64,000 nt of DNA from contig NZ_FOGG01000007.1 in NCBI RefSeq assembly GCF_900111155.1, positions 124,001 through 188,000 on the forward strand. The letters run 5' to 3'. Positions within the stretch are counted from its first letter, which is position 1. Every line of letters begins with the position of its first letter. Below are positions 51,987-61,124 of this stretch, piece after piece. The position numbers and the translations under genes are program-made. Source of the stretch: Pedobacter rhizosphaerae. GTDB taxonomy: Bacteria; Bacteroidota; Bacteroidia; Sphingobacteriales; Sphingobacteriaceae. Under the pieces are notes generated by a model. That model made no database searches. It was not told the DNA's origin and saw only the letters and a list, made by a program, of their open reading frames with translations.

Positions 51987-52802
51987 ATGTCGGTACACAA
52001 AGAAATAAAACGCGTTACCACGCACATTTTGCAAGAAATGAAACAACGTGGTGAAAAAATATCCATGCTAACCGCTTATGATTATTCCATGGCCACCATC
52101 TTAGATGATGCCGGATTGGATGTATTATTAGTTGGTGATTCTGCTTCTAATGTTATGGCAGGCCATGAAACAACATTACCCATCACCTTAGATCAGATGA
52201 TATATCATGCTGCATCTGTAATCAGAGCGGTAAAACGTGCTTTTGTGGTGGTAGATTTACCTTTCGGATCTTATCAGGGGAATTCTAAAGAGGCCTTAAA
52301 TTCTGCCATCAGGATTATGAAGGAATCTGGTGCTCATGGGGTAAAATTAGAAGGTGGAGAAGAAATTATAGAATCAGTTCAACGAATCATTACTGCTGGT
52401 ATTCCGGTAATGGGACATTTAGGGTTAACACCACAATCTATCTATAAATTCGGAACCTACACGGTAAGGGCTAAAGAGGAAGAGGAAGCCAATAAACTTA
52501 AATCGGATGTCCTGGCCCTTCAGGCCGCTGGCTGCTTTGCTATTGTTCTGGAAAAGATTCCTGCTGCTTTAGGTAAAGAAGCTACCGATAGCTTAAACAT
52601 TCCAACTATTGGTATTGGTGCAGGTCCGCATTGCGATGGACAAGTATTGGTGGTAAATGATATGATAGGTTTAACAAAAGGATTTAAGCCTCGTTTCTTG
52701 CGTCAGTATGTTAATCTCTACGAAGAAATTTACGGCGCTGCGCAAGCTTATATCCGCGATGTGAAAGGATTGGATTTCCCTAACGATAAAGAGCAATATT
52801 AA
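51987..52802 (+). CDS. panB: 3-methyl-2-oxobutanoate hydroxymethyltransferase
   Basis: The 271 residues form the PanB TIM barrel. The metal/substrate region is [25 protein letters not shown], followed by [35 protein letters not shown] and [15 protein letters not shown]. It adds a hydroxymethyl group from methylene-tetrahydrofolate to ketoisovalerate, the first step to pantothenate and CoA. It is followed by an unknown secreted-protein gene and an RluA-type gene with 8-bp gaps, forming an operon of unrelated functions. Confidence 0.97.
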   Translation: MSVHKEIKRVTTHILQEMKQRGEKISMLTAYDYSMATILDDAGLDVLLVGDSASNVMAGHETTLPITLDQMIYHAASVIRAVKRAFVVVDLPFGSYQGNSKEALNSAIRIMKESGAHGVKLEGGEEIIESVQRIITAGIPVMGHLGLTPQSIYKFGTYTVRAKEEEEANKLKSDVLALQAAGCFAIVLEKIPAALGKEATDSLNIPTIGIGAGPHCDGQVLVVNDMIGLTKGFKPRFLRQYVNLYEEIYGAAQAYIRDVKGLDFPNDKEQY

Positions 52803-52810
52803 GATCATCT

Positions 52811-53650
52811 ATGAAAAAAACGCTTCTCATAATTGCTTTTTTTTGTTTTTGTTTCCAGGCATTTAGCCAGGAGAATTTGGATCAGCAATCGGCAGCCATC
52901 ATTAAAGAGGGGAAACTGCTCTACCGATCTGAAATGGCCTCCTGGTATGGAACTGATGTGTTCATGGAGAAATTTAAGGAGAAATCTGCCAATATTGGGG
53001 GATATTTATCTTATGCTGAAGGTGCGCAATATAAATGTGTATTCTTTTCGAAGGGAGAGGAACCAAAAGTAATCGCAACCATAAAATTTGATAGTACTTA
53101 TAATGTTCAACAGGCCTTGGCTGATGGTAGCGAAAGAGTATTTGATAAAAATGAAGCGGATCTTTATTCCATTAGAAAGGCTGCGCTCCATGAAGTGAAT
53201 ACAGATACCATATTTAAGGTCGCTAAAAATATAAACTTAAATTTGGTTCCATTAATAATCGATGGACAAAGAAAAGTTTATATTTTATCCGGGCCACGCG
53301 AGAATGGATTTGTAATACTCGGTAATGACTACCTGATTACATTCGATAAGGACAATAAAATAATAGAGAAGCGAAAAATCCATAGAAATATGATCCCCAT
53401 CGCTTATGGTAAGAAAGATGAGCCACCCATAACTGCTCATAGCCATTTGGCGCAAACGGGTGAGCTGATTACCGCTACAGATATTTGCACATTGATGTTA
53501 TATGGTAAATTTGCAAACTGGAAACAACATTACGTTCTCACTCCTAAATATGTTTGCATATGGGATTTTGGTAAAAATGATCTCATCACCATTACCAGGG
53601 AAGCATGGGATAGAATAAATAAGGATCAGAAAGAACGCCATAAAAATTAA
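52811..53650 (+). CDS. Secreted protein of unknown function
   Basis: A Sec signal (MKKTLLIIAFFCFCFQAFSQ) precedes about 260 residues with no domain I recognise. Visible features are an N-terminal helical part (QQSAAIIKEGKLLYRSEMASW), a beta-rich middle (GQRKVYILSGPRENGFVILGN), a small His-rich element, TAHSHLAQTGELITATDICTLMLYG, and a conserved-looking KQHYVLTPKYVCIWDF near the C-terminus. It lies 8 bp after panB and 8 bp before the pseudouridine synthase gene, so it is co-transcribed with both. Function unknown. Confidence 0.75.
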   Translation: MKKTLLIIAFFCFCFQAFSQENLDQQSAAIIKEGKLLYRSEMASWYGTDVFMEKFKEKSANIGGYLSYAEGAQYKCVFFSKGEEPKVIATIKFDSTYNVQQALADGSERVFDKNEADLYSIRKAALHEVNTDTIFKVAKNINLNLVPLIIDGQRKVYILSGPRENGFVILGNDYLITFDKDNKIIEKRKIHRNMIPIAYGKKDEPPITAHSHLAQTGELITATDICTLMLYGKFANWKQHYVLTPKYVCIWDFGKNDLITITREAWDRINKDQKERHKN

Positions 53651-53658
53651 GAACAATA

Positions 53659-54345
53659 ATGCCTATTACCGATAGAGATATTTTAGTTGAAGATAATCAC
53701 CTCATTGCCATTAACAAAAGAGCTGGCGACATTGTACAGGTTGATGAAACCGGGGATGAGCCTTTGGATGAGCAGATCAAAAAATATCTTGCCCAAAAAT
53801 ATAACAAACCTAATGGAGCTTTTTTGGGTGTCGTACACCGGTTGGACCGTCCGGTAAGCGGGGTAATCTTATTTGCCAAAACCAGTAAGGCGCTAGAAAG
53901 GATGAATGCCGCTTTCAAAAACAGAGAGGTGAAAAAAACCTATTGGGCCGTTGTAAAGAACAGACCTGAAAACCCGGAGGGTAAACTCGTGCACTGGCTC
54001 ATTAAAAATCCCAAAAAGAATGTAGTTACCCACTATAAAACGGAGGTGCCGAACAGCCAAAGGGCCGAACTTTCATACCGTTTAATTGCTCAGGTAGGAG
54101 AGTTTTTCCTTTTGGAAGTAGATCCTTTAACCGGTCGTTCACATCAGATCAGGGTGCAACTGTCATCTATGGGCTGTCCAATTGTAGGGGATAATAAATA
54201 TGGCTACCCTCGGGGAAGTAAAAAAGGAAGCATCTGTTTACATGCACGCCGTTTACAATTTACCCACCCGGTAAAAAAGGAACCCGTAAATATCTTTGCC
54301 AAACTTCCAGTAGACGGTTTTTGGGAACGCTTTGAAAATTGTTAA
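53659..54345 (+). CDS. RluA-family pseudouridine synthase
   Basis: The 228 residues contain the RluA catalytic motif HRLDRPVSG with Asp63, the KTYWAVVK strand and the RSHQIRVQLSSMGCPIVGDNKYG segment. There is no S4 domain at the N-terminus, so it resembles the RluA/TruC-type short form rather than RluD. It converts a specific uridine in rRNA or tRNA to pseudouridine; the target cannot be inferred. It is the last gene of the panB operon and ends 10 bp from a convergent gene. Confidence 0.92.
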   Translation: MPITDRDILVEDNHLIAINKRAGDIVQVDETGDEPLDEQIKKYLAQKYNKPNGAFLGVVHRLDRPVSGVILFAKTSKALERMNAAFKNREVKKTYWAVVKNRPENPEGKLVHWLIKNPKKNVVTHYKTEVPNSQRAELSYRLIAQVGEFFLLEVDPLTGRSHQIRVQLSSMGCPIVGDNKYGYPRGSKKGSICLHARRLQFTHPVKKEPVNIFAKLPVDGFWERFENC

Positions 54346-54355
54346 GTCAACCACA

Positions 54356-54829
54356 CTATTTACAGGATGTTTTTGAGAATACCAGGGCCTCGCCAAATTT
54401 TAAGGTACTGGTATTTTTGAATCTGGTTTTACCATCTACTTCCTCAACATCTCCAAAACCTTCCTGAAGTCTGTCTCCCTGTTTTAACCAGGCAACCTGG
54501 CGGGTAGAAGAACTGCCTTCCGATTGAAAGGTATATTCGGCAATCAAGGTATCTCCTTTAACGATGCCTGCAATATTGCCTGCATTCTTATCTTTCTCGA
54601 ATAGGTTATAGCTCAAAGCGCCTGTAAATTGATCGCCGTCGATCTTTAAGGTCAAAAATGCTGAATCTCTGTTTTTAAGGTATTGGTAACATTCACTGGC
54701 AGAGGTGTTGTTTGTTTCACCGCTGGTAATGGTAGAGTCTATTTTAGATTTTGCTTCTTTAACCGAATTACTCTGGCATGCAGTAATAAACAATAAGCAA
54801 GCAGAGATAATGGAAACTAAGTTTTTCAT
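54356..54829 (-). CDS. Small lipoprotein of unknown function
   Basis: The 157 residues start with a lipoprotein signal, with the cysteine in LLFITACQSN. The mature part begins with a Ser/Thr/Asn-rich linker and then a beta-rich domain (SAFLTLKIDGDQFTGALSYNLFEKDKNAGNIAG; DTLIAEYTFQSEGSSSTRQVAWL). It resembles the small lipoproteins with a single eight-stranded domain often seen in Bacteroidota. Not recognised. It is monocistronic and converges with the pseudouridine synthase gene. Confidence 0.75.
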   Translation of the reverse strand: MKNLVSIISACLLFITACQSNSVKEAKSKIDSTITSGETNNTSASECYQYLKNRDSAFLTLKIDGDQFTGALSYNLFEKDKNAGNIAGIVKGDTLIAEYTFQSEGSSSTRQVAWLKQGDRLQEGFGDVEEVDGKTRFKNTSTLKFGEALVFSKTSCK

Positions 54830-54884
54830 ATTTTACGATTAGGTATGTTATATTAAACAAAACCACCATTAAAAAGTTTAACCC

Positions 54885-54911
54885 AAAAAGAAAGCCCCGC
54901 AAAGCGAGGCT
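54885..54911 (-). terminator. Terminator of the GH30 gene
   Basis: AGCCCCGC (54893-54900) pairs with GCGAGGCT (54904-54911) over 8 bp with one wobble and a 3-nt loop. TTTCTTTTT follows on the minus strand. It lies 23 bp past the GH30 stop. Confidence 0.9.
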
Positions 54912-54934
54912 GACTTAACAATTAAACGAGATTT

Positions 54935-56374
54935 TTACCATACAAAGGTTGCAACCGCACCTTTTTCCAGGCTGCTGGTAACCATTTTTCCTTTGTACTT
55001 GATATTGAAGATGGTATTACTGTTGTTGCCGTTGCATACAATCAATACTATTTTCCCATCTGGCGTTTTATAGGCCACATTCTGCAGGTTATCTGTGATG
55101 TTTGAAGCTATCCTAACAGACCCTGTTTTCACAAATTTTGAGGCATGTGCAATTACATAATATGCTACATTTCTGCTAACGGCCGGTGCAATGGTAATGG
55201 CACCCAGGCATGATGTACAACCACCTTTATCGGTGTGGGGATTATAATTGGGATCTGCAGCCAGATTCCATTCCAATACATTTTTGCTCCAATTTCTTGG
55301 TGCACCAATCAGAAGCGTTGATACGTGCCATTTAAGGTCTTCAGCAAAATTACTTGGTCCGCCTACCCATTGCTCGGTAAAATACAGGTTCTTATCTGGA
55401 TGGGCATCATGAACTTTGCTCAGTGCAGTGATACTTCCAGCATAGAGATGAAATGCTGATCCATCAACGTACTTTTTAGCTTCCGGATCGTTGAGAATAG
55501 TAATCGGGTATTCTGGCTTATCTGCATTGTGATCGTATACTATAATTTTGGTTGATATGCCAGCTTTCTCGAAAACAGGCCCTAGAGCCGTTTTAATAAA
55601 ATTAGCCTGATCTAATGCTTCCATATACATACTTGGATTGTTTCCGGGATGTAATGGCTCATTCTGTGGCGTAATGGCATCGATAATAATGCCTTCAGCC
55701 TTCATGGCTTTGATGTATTTTACTAAATAGTTAGCATAGGCCTGATAATACTCTGGTTTTAGGCTTCCACCAATAAAACTGCCGTTGGTCTTCATCCAGG
55801 TAGGAGCGGTCCATGGTGAGCCTAGAATTTTGATCTTTGGATTAATCGCAACAATTTTCTTTAATACTGGTATTAAATCCTCTTGTTCTTTGGCAATGGA
55901 GAATTTTTCAAGATTTACATCCGTTTGGCCTGGAGCCAGATCATTATAGGTAAAAGGCGTAGCACTTAAATCAGAAGCACCAATACTGATCCGGAGGTAA
56001 TTAATGCCAATGGCATGTTCTGCCGACCCGAATAATTCATTGATCAGTTTATCTTTTTCAGCAGCAGGCAAAGCATTAATTAAGCTTGCACTGCCCCCGG
56101 TTAAGGTATAGCCAAAGCCATCCATGGTTTGAAAGGTAGTATTGGGATCTACTTCAATGGTAGGATTGCTATTGCTTTCCTGAGTAAAGTTTAACGCAAT
56201 ATTTTGTTTTTGAAGAAGTGCTGTTTGATCTCCTTTGGTTAACCAAACATTTACATCTGTTTTAACTGGCGCTGAGGTTGTAGATGTGCCAGTTTCGTTT
56301 TTCTTTGTTTTTTGACATGCACAAGCGGCAAACAAAATACTTGTAGCCATGCAGATACTATAAATTGCTTTCAT
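54935..56374 (-). CDS. Glycoside hydrolase family 30 enzyme, lipoprotein
   Basis: The lipoprotein-type N-terminus (ILFAACACQKTK) is followed by a GH30 TIM barrel: FQTMDGFGYTLTGGSA, NYLRISIGASDLS, SPWTAPTWMKTNGSFIGG, acid/base Glu in TPQNEPLHPGNN, nucleophile Glu in LYFTEQWVGGPSNF, plus the short C-terminal beta-domain ending GAVATFVW. The 479-residue length is normal. Subfamily 3 members in Bacteroidota are beta-1,6-glucanases and others are glucosylceramidases or beta-glucosidases; a beta-glucan target is most likely here with a SusCD pair upstream. It is the only hydrolase of this locus in view. Confidence 0.9.
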   Translation of the reverse strand: MKAIYSICMATSILFAACACQKTKKNETGTSTTSAPVKTDVNVWLTKGDQTALLQKQNIALNFTQESNSNPTIEVDPNTTFQTMDGFGYTLTGGSASLINALPAAEKDKLINELFGSAEHAIGINYLRISIGASDLSATPFTYNDLAPGQTDVNLEKFSIAKEQEDLIPVLKKIVAINPKIKILGSPWTAPTWMKTNGSFIGGSLKPEYYQAYANYLVKYIKAMKAEGIIIDAITPQNEPLHPGNNPSMYMEALDQANFIKTALGPVFEKAGISTKIIVYDHNADKPEYPITILNDPEAKKYVDGSAFHLYAGSITALSKVHDAHPDKNLYFTEQWVGGPSNFAEDLKWHVSTLLIGAPRNWSKNVLEWNLAADPNYNPHTDKGGCTSCLGAITIAPAVSRNVAYYVIAHASKFVKTGSVRIASNITDNLQNVAYKTPDGKIVLIVCNGNNSNTIFNIKYKGKMVTSSLEKGAVATFVW

Positions 56375-56454
56375 GAAAGGGTAGGGGATTGCATTCGCAG
56401 AAACTTAATTTCCCGAATATGGTTGATTAATGATCAATCCAATTGGATCTGTTT

Positions 56455-56487
56455 TTTAAATAAGGGGCAAACTAAGCCTGCCCCTTA
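56455..56487 (-). terminator. Terminator of the second susD gene
   Basis: TAAGGGGCA (56461-56469) pairs perfectly with TGCCCCTTA (56479-56487) around a 9-nt loop, 8 bp past the SusD stop. The minus-strand tail is TTTAAAAAAC. Confidence 0.75.
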
Positions 56488-56495
56488 ATATATGG

Positions 56496-57920
56496 CTAAC
56501 GAATGTTAGGGTTTCTGTCCAATTCTGCCTGCGGAATAGGAAATAACAATTTCGCACTGGTTACATTATAGTTTAGCGAATTACCTTTTCCATCTTTTTG
56601 CGCATTCATTACCGCTACTGCACGGTTTGTCCTTAACAAATCAAACCACCTGTGTCCTTCAAAAGCCAGCTCTAAACGGCGCTCTTTTTCGATAGCTAAG
56701 CGCATACTGGCCTGATCTGTAGCTGGGGTGCCGCCTAAATTTACACGGCCCCTGATCTGATCAACCAATGGCTTGGCTGTAGACCATCCACTTGCACTCT
56801 GCTCGTTCAAAGCCTCTGCCTTTAACAGGATAATATCTGCTAAGCGGATAAAATAAGAATCGCTCACATCATCTTTACGATATTTGTTAATGTATGGATA
56901 ACTGGATTTCGTCCAGTAGTCATCAGACCATCCTTCGCTGCTGGCGTTATTAAAGGTCACGCTGGCGTTTTTACGGATCACATCGCCTTCAGCATCATAT
57001 GCGGCTACTAAGTCGTTTGTAGGGGTGCAGAAACGCTTCCAGCCAGTCCCCACAATAACGCTTGGCATCCAGTTACCACGGCCATTAGGTCCGCCCCAAC
57101 CATCATACTGCATTTCCCAGATGGCCTCGCTGTTATTTTTATGATTGCCATCAAATAACTGATCAAAAGATCCCATTAAACTGTAACCGCCTGAAATGGT
57201 TGCATCTGCATATTGCTGCACTTTAGCCCAATCTGGGTTAGGTTTGGAAGCATATACTTTGGCCAATAATGCATTTACAATTCCTTTGGTGATGATCCCT
57301 TTGTTTGCTGCGGTTGCGCGAACATTTGGTAAGGCAGATTCTAAATCTTTGATAATTTGTGCATATACCTCATCCACGGTTGAACGGGGCTTTTGCATCT
57401 CTTCCAGGCTGGTAGGCGATTTTAACACCAAAGGAACACCTCCCCATAATCTTACCAGATGAAAGTAGAAATAGGCCCTTAAAGCAGAGGCTTCACCCAA
57501 AATCTGGTTTCTTCTGCTATTAGCATCAAGAGTCGGATCCTGAATATTGGGAACATTTTCTAATACCTCATTGGCATTTTTAATGTTGGCATAAAGACCG
57601 CTCCAATCGCGACCAACGTTACCATTGGTAGAGTTGGTGGTAAAAAGATCAATCTGGATATTAGCCGGGTTATCTCCACCAGCATAGGCATTATCGGCGG
57701 TAACATCACCGTTAATCATATAATCCCAGATGTGGTAATCATTGTACATGCCACCATAAACTCCAGCCATTAATTTTTCTGCACCAGCAGCCGTGGTAAA
57801 CGCTACATCACCGGTAACCTGGTTAAAGGGCTGCTTGTCCAGGAAATCTTTCTTACATCCGCTCTGCAAAGTAATGGTCAATGCTGCGGCTGCGACTAAC
57901 GAATATATTTTTAGTTTCAT
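56496..57920 (-). CDS. susD: SusD/RagB family glycan-binding lipoprotein (second locus)
   Basis: The lipoprotein signal has its cysteine in LTITLQSGCKKDFLDK. The 474 residues show the SusD pattern: TTAAGAEKLMAGVYGGMYND, ALRAYFYFHLVRLWGGVPLVL, and the C-terminal RLADIILLKAEALNEQ ... ERRLELAFEGHRWFDLLRTNRA, ending in LDRNPNIR. It starts 11 bp after the SusC stop. It should bind the same glycan as its partner, probably the GH30 substrate. Confidence 0.95.
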   Translation of the reverse strand: MKLKIYSLVAAAALTITLQSGCKKDFLDKQPFNQVTGDVAFTTAAGAEKLMAGVYGGMYNDYHIWDYMINGDVTADNAYAGGDNPANIQIDLFTTNSTNGNVGRDWSGLYANIKNANEVLENVPNIQDPTLDANSRRNQILGEASALRAYFYFHLVRLWGGVPLVLKSPTSLEEMQKPRSTVDEVYAQIIKDLESALPNVRATAANKGIITKGIVNALLAKVYASKPNPDWAKVQQYADATISGGYSLMGSFDQLFDGNHKNNSEAIWEMQYDGWGGPNGRGNWMPSVIVGTGWKRFCTPTNDLVAAYDAEGDVIRKNASVTFNNASSEGWSDDYWTKSSYPYINKYRKDDVSDSYFIRLADIILLKAEALNEQSASGWSTAKPLVDQIRGRVNLGGTPATDQASMRLAIEKERRLELAFEGHRWFDLLRTNRAVAVMNAQKDGKGNSLNYNVTSAKLLFPIPQAELDRNPNIR

Positions 57921-57931
57921 TTTCTTAATTC

Positions 57932-60844
57932 TTAAAATCCAACATTGATACCAAATAAAAAGCTTCTGGATTGTGGATAGGTACCATAATCAACACCCAT
58001 CGACGGCCCATTGGCATCATTCACATTCACCTCAGGATCTAAGCCCGAATATTTAGTGAAGGTTAACAGGTTATAACCTGTAGCAAAAACTGTTAATTTG
58101 CTTATTTTCAGCTTTTCAAGCGCAGAAGGGCTGAAACTGTAGGATAAAGTGGTTGTTTTTAAACGCAGATAAGAAGCATCTTCCACAAAGCGGCTAGAGG
58201 TTAACGAATTTTCGGAACTGCTCTTAAGTGCTTTAGGGATGGTGGTTAACTGACCTGGAGTAGTCCAACGATCCAATACTGCTGCCGATTGATTTTTCGA
58301 ATCAAACATGCCTTCTAAATCAATTCTTGATGCATTAAACAATTGATTACCTTGTACGCCCTGGAAGAAAATATTCAGACCCCAGTTGCCCCAGGTTAAG
58401 TTATTGGTTACACCATAAATAAATTTTGGTTGGGCATTTCCAATGAATGTTCTATCACCAGGATCTGCAGAGCCAGTAACACCATTTCCATTAATATCTG
58501 CATAGGTAGCTGCACCATTTGCCGGATTAACACCTGTAAACACATAACCATAGAAACTTCCCAATGGTCTTCCTGTTACAATGCGTACGGCCGCATCTCT
58601 TTCATAAATACCTGCGAAATCTAAAGATTGAGTAGTGGTACCCAAATCGGTTACTTTATTGCGGTTAAGCGAAAAGTTTAAATCGGTACTCCATTTGAAT
58701 TTCTCACGATCAAAGTTTTTTGTCGATAAAACAAACTCCAAACCTTTGTTTTCCATGGCACCAACATTATAAGCCTGGCTGGCAAAACCTGATGAAGGTG
58801 GCAATTGAACATTGATCAGCAAATCATTTGTTTTCTTCAGGTAAGCATCAGCAGTGAATGTAATGCGGCTGTTAAACATGCTTAGGTCTAAACCAATGTT
58901 GGTTTGAGTGGTTTTTTCCCATGAAAGTTTGTCGTTTGCAGGATTTTGAAGATTGTACTCGCCTTGTGCATTCACGCTGTAAAGCTTTAAATAGGCATAA
59001 TCTCCAATACCCTCATCGTTACCAACCTTACCCCAACTTCCGCGAAGTTTCAAATCGTTGATGGTTTTACTGTCTTTCATAAAGTTCTCTCCAGAAATTC
59101 TCCATCCGGCAGAGAATGAAGGAAAGTAACCGAAACGGTTTTCTTTTGCAAATCTCGACGAACCATCTGCTCTAAAGTTCGAGCTGAACAAGTACTTGCT
59201 ATCATAAGCATAAGTGATACGGGCAAGATAAGATTGCTTGGACCATTGCGCCCTTTGCGGTATGGTTAAGGCAATAGAGGGAGCAATAGGATTTCCTGAT
59301 GTATCATAGAAACGCGTCTGCTCGTTGTTGTTATATTTCCAATCAGACGACTGAATGGTATAGCCACCCGTTGCAGTGAAAGCGTTTTTACCCACGTTTT
59401 TGGTGTAGTTTAAGATATTCTCATTCAGCCAAACCTGCTCATTGGTGGTGTTATCGCGATAAACACCTCTTTCCTGACGGCCATAGGTTGTTAAAAAGTT
59501 GTCGGTAAAGTAACGGTAGAACCTTTTGTTGTTATTGGTACTGATTGTCGACTTAAGAAATAAATCTTTAGTGAAGTTTACCTGTGCACCAAAGGCACCA
59601 ATAAATCTGAAATTACGGGTTCTGTTGTCCGATCCATAAGCTAGCGCCAGTGGATTATCCCATCCACCCGCATTAGGGATAGTGGTATATTGCCCGTTAG
59701 GTTCAAAAATACCAATGGTTGGAGGAGTGGTTAAAGCGCCCAAAATTACACCTCCACGAGAAACACTGCTGTTGTCACCAACATCAATAGAATTACTGGA
59801 AGTTAAAACTGCATTTCCTGTTAATTTTAACCAGGGTGTGATATTTTGTGATCCATTGAAGTTCGCCGTAATGCGGTCCAGTCTGGCAGGAGAAACTACC
59901 CCTTTATCTTGCTGATAACCGGTAGAAAAGTAGTACTGACCACCTTTAACACCTCCAGATATAGAAGCCTGGTATTGATTTTGTGTACCGGTTCCAAAGG
60001 TTTCTTTTTGCCAATCTGTATTATAGTTACCGCCAAAGGTCGTGTATCCCAATTCTTTCATCAAGGCAATATATTGCTCACTATTGAGCACATCTTGTGT
60101 TTGCCAGAGATTTGAAAAGCCCGTAAATGCATTAAATGCCACTTTTAGTTTATCGGCAGATCCTTTTTTAGTCGTGATTAATACTACACCATTTGCACCA
60201 CTAGAACCATAAATCGCCGCTGCAGAAGCATCTTTCAATATGGTCATCGATTCGATATCATTAGCGTTTAGGAAACTGGCATCTCTGGAAGTTACCCCAT
60301 CAATTACATAAAGCGGGCTGTTTGAAGCAGTAATGGAGGTATTACCCCTAATGCTGATGGAAATGCCTGCTCCCGGCTTACCTGATTGTGAACTTACCTG
60401 AACCCCAGCCGCACGGCCCTGAACAGCCTGCAATGGGTTAGTGATAGGCTGATTTTCCAAATCTTTAGCAGAAACGGAAACTACAGCAGTGGTTAGATCT
60501 TTTTTAGTCGTGGTACCATATCCAATTACCACTACTTCATTAAGCTGCTGGTTATCGTCTGATAGGCTAACATTGATAGTCGTGCGGCCACCAATAGCTT
60601 CTTCAATTGTTTTGTAGCCGATAAAACTGAATTCTAATGTAGCATTTTGTGGCGCACTTAAACTGTAAGTTCCGTTGTCGGCAGTAGAAGCACCTTGGTT
60701 AGTACCTTTTACTTTTACAGAAACGCCCGGCAGGGGCAGACCTTGTTGATCTTTCACCTGTCCCTTTATGGTAATATTCTGAGCCACACTCAAGGAGATG
60801 TAGCATAAGAAACTCACCATAAGCAAAGTAAACTTTTTTCTCAT
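57932..60844 (-). CDS. susC: SusC/RagA family TonB-linked outer-membrane transporter (second locus)
   Basis: The 970 residues have a signal peptide (LLMVSFLCYISLSVAQ), a regulatory-like domain (IKGQVKDQQGLPLPGVSVKVKG), the TonB box region VVVIGYGTTTKKD, the plug (PLYVIDGVTSRDASF, NANDIESMTILKDASAAAIYG) and a barrel ending FLFGINVGF. It imports the oligosaccharides generated outside the cell. A 280-bp gap precedes it; the weak -7 candidate TAACTTTA (60881-60874) lies 29 nt before the ATG. The upstream neighbour is the 7TM/zinc-ribbon regulator candidate. Confidence 0.95.
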   Translation of the reverse strand: MRKKFTLLMVSFLCYISLSVAQNITIKGQVKDQQGLPLPGVSVKVKGTNQGASTADNGTYSLSAPQNATLEFSFIGYKTIEEAIGGRTTINVSLSDDNQQLNEVVVIGYGTTTKKDLTTAVVSVSAKDLENQPITNPLQAVQGRAAGVQVSSQSGKPGAGISISIRGNTSITASNSPLYVIDGVTSRDASFLNANDIESMTILKDASAAAIYGSSGANGVVLITTKKGSADKLKVAFNAFTGFSNLWQTQDVLNSEQYIALMKELGYTTFGGNYNTDWQKETFGTGTQNQYQASISGGVKGGQYYFSTGYQQDKGVVSPARLDRITANFNGSQNITPWLKLTGNAVLTSSNSIDVGDNSSVSRGGVILGALTTPPTIGIFEPNGQYTTIPNAGGWDNPLALAYGSDNRTRNFRFIGAFGAQVNFTKDLFLKSTISTNNNKRFYRYFTDNFLTTYGRQERGVYRDNTTNEQVWLNENILNYTKNVGKNAFTATGGYTIQSSDWKYNNNEQTRFYDTSGNPIAPSIALTIPQRAQWSKQSYLARITYAYDSKYLFSSNFRADGSSRFAKENRFGYFPSFSAGWRISGENFMKDSKTINDLKLRGSWGKVGNDEGIGDYAYLKLYSVNAQGEYNLQNPANDKLSWEKTTQTNIGLDLSMFNSRITFTADAYLKKTNDLLINVQLPPSSGFASQAYNVGAMENKGLEFVLSTKNFDREKFKWSTDLNFSLNRNKVTDLGTTTQSLDFAGIYERDAAVRIVTGRPLGSFYGYVFTGVNPANGAATYADINGNGVTGSADPGDRTFIGNAQPKFIYGVTNNLTWGNWGLNIFFQGVQGNQLFNASRIDLEGMFDSKNQSAAVLDRWTTPGQLTTIPKALKSSSENSLTSSRFVEDASYLRLKTTTLSYSFSPSALEKLKISKLTVFATGYNLLTFTKYSGLDPEVNVNDANGPSMGVDYGTYPQSRSFLFGINVGF

Positions 60845-61124
60845 AATTTTTGCTCTTGTTAAATATTATGATGTAAAGTTAACGCTGAATTAGTGTTAAA
60901 AGCAAGTTTTTTAGGTAAAAAATAATTCGTAACTTATTGATAATAAGGTTTTTGTGTTGTTTTTAATACGCTTTAATACCATTGTATAAATAAGCTGCTA
61001 AGGCCTGATAATCAGGGTTTAACTGCATAGTTTACTGAGTGTAGTAGCAGCATTTTGATACGGTTAAGTACCCTAGGCTTTCATGCGTTAAAAACATGCT
61101 TTTTTCTGCTTCAATGGCCAGGTT
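60845..61124. other. 280-bp region between the 7TM/zinc-ribbon gene and the second susC
   Basis: No gene is visible. A loose inverted repeat GCTGCTA/TAGCAGC (60994-61000 / 61045-61051) has a 44-nt loop. The 22-bp motif found at 14641 and 33916 is absent, so any regulator of this locus uses another site. Confidence 0.5.
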
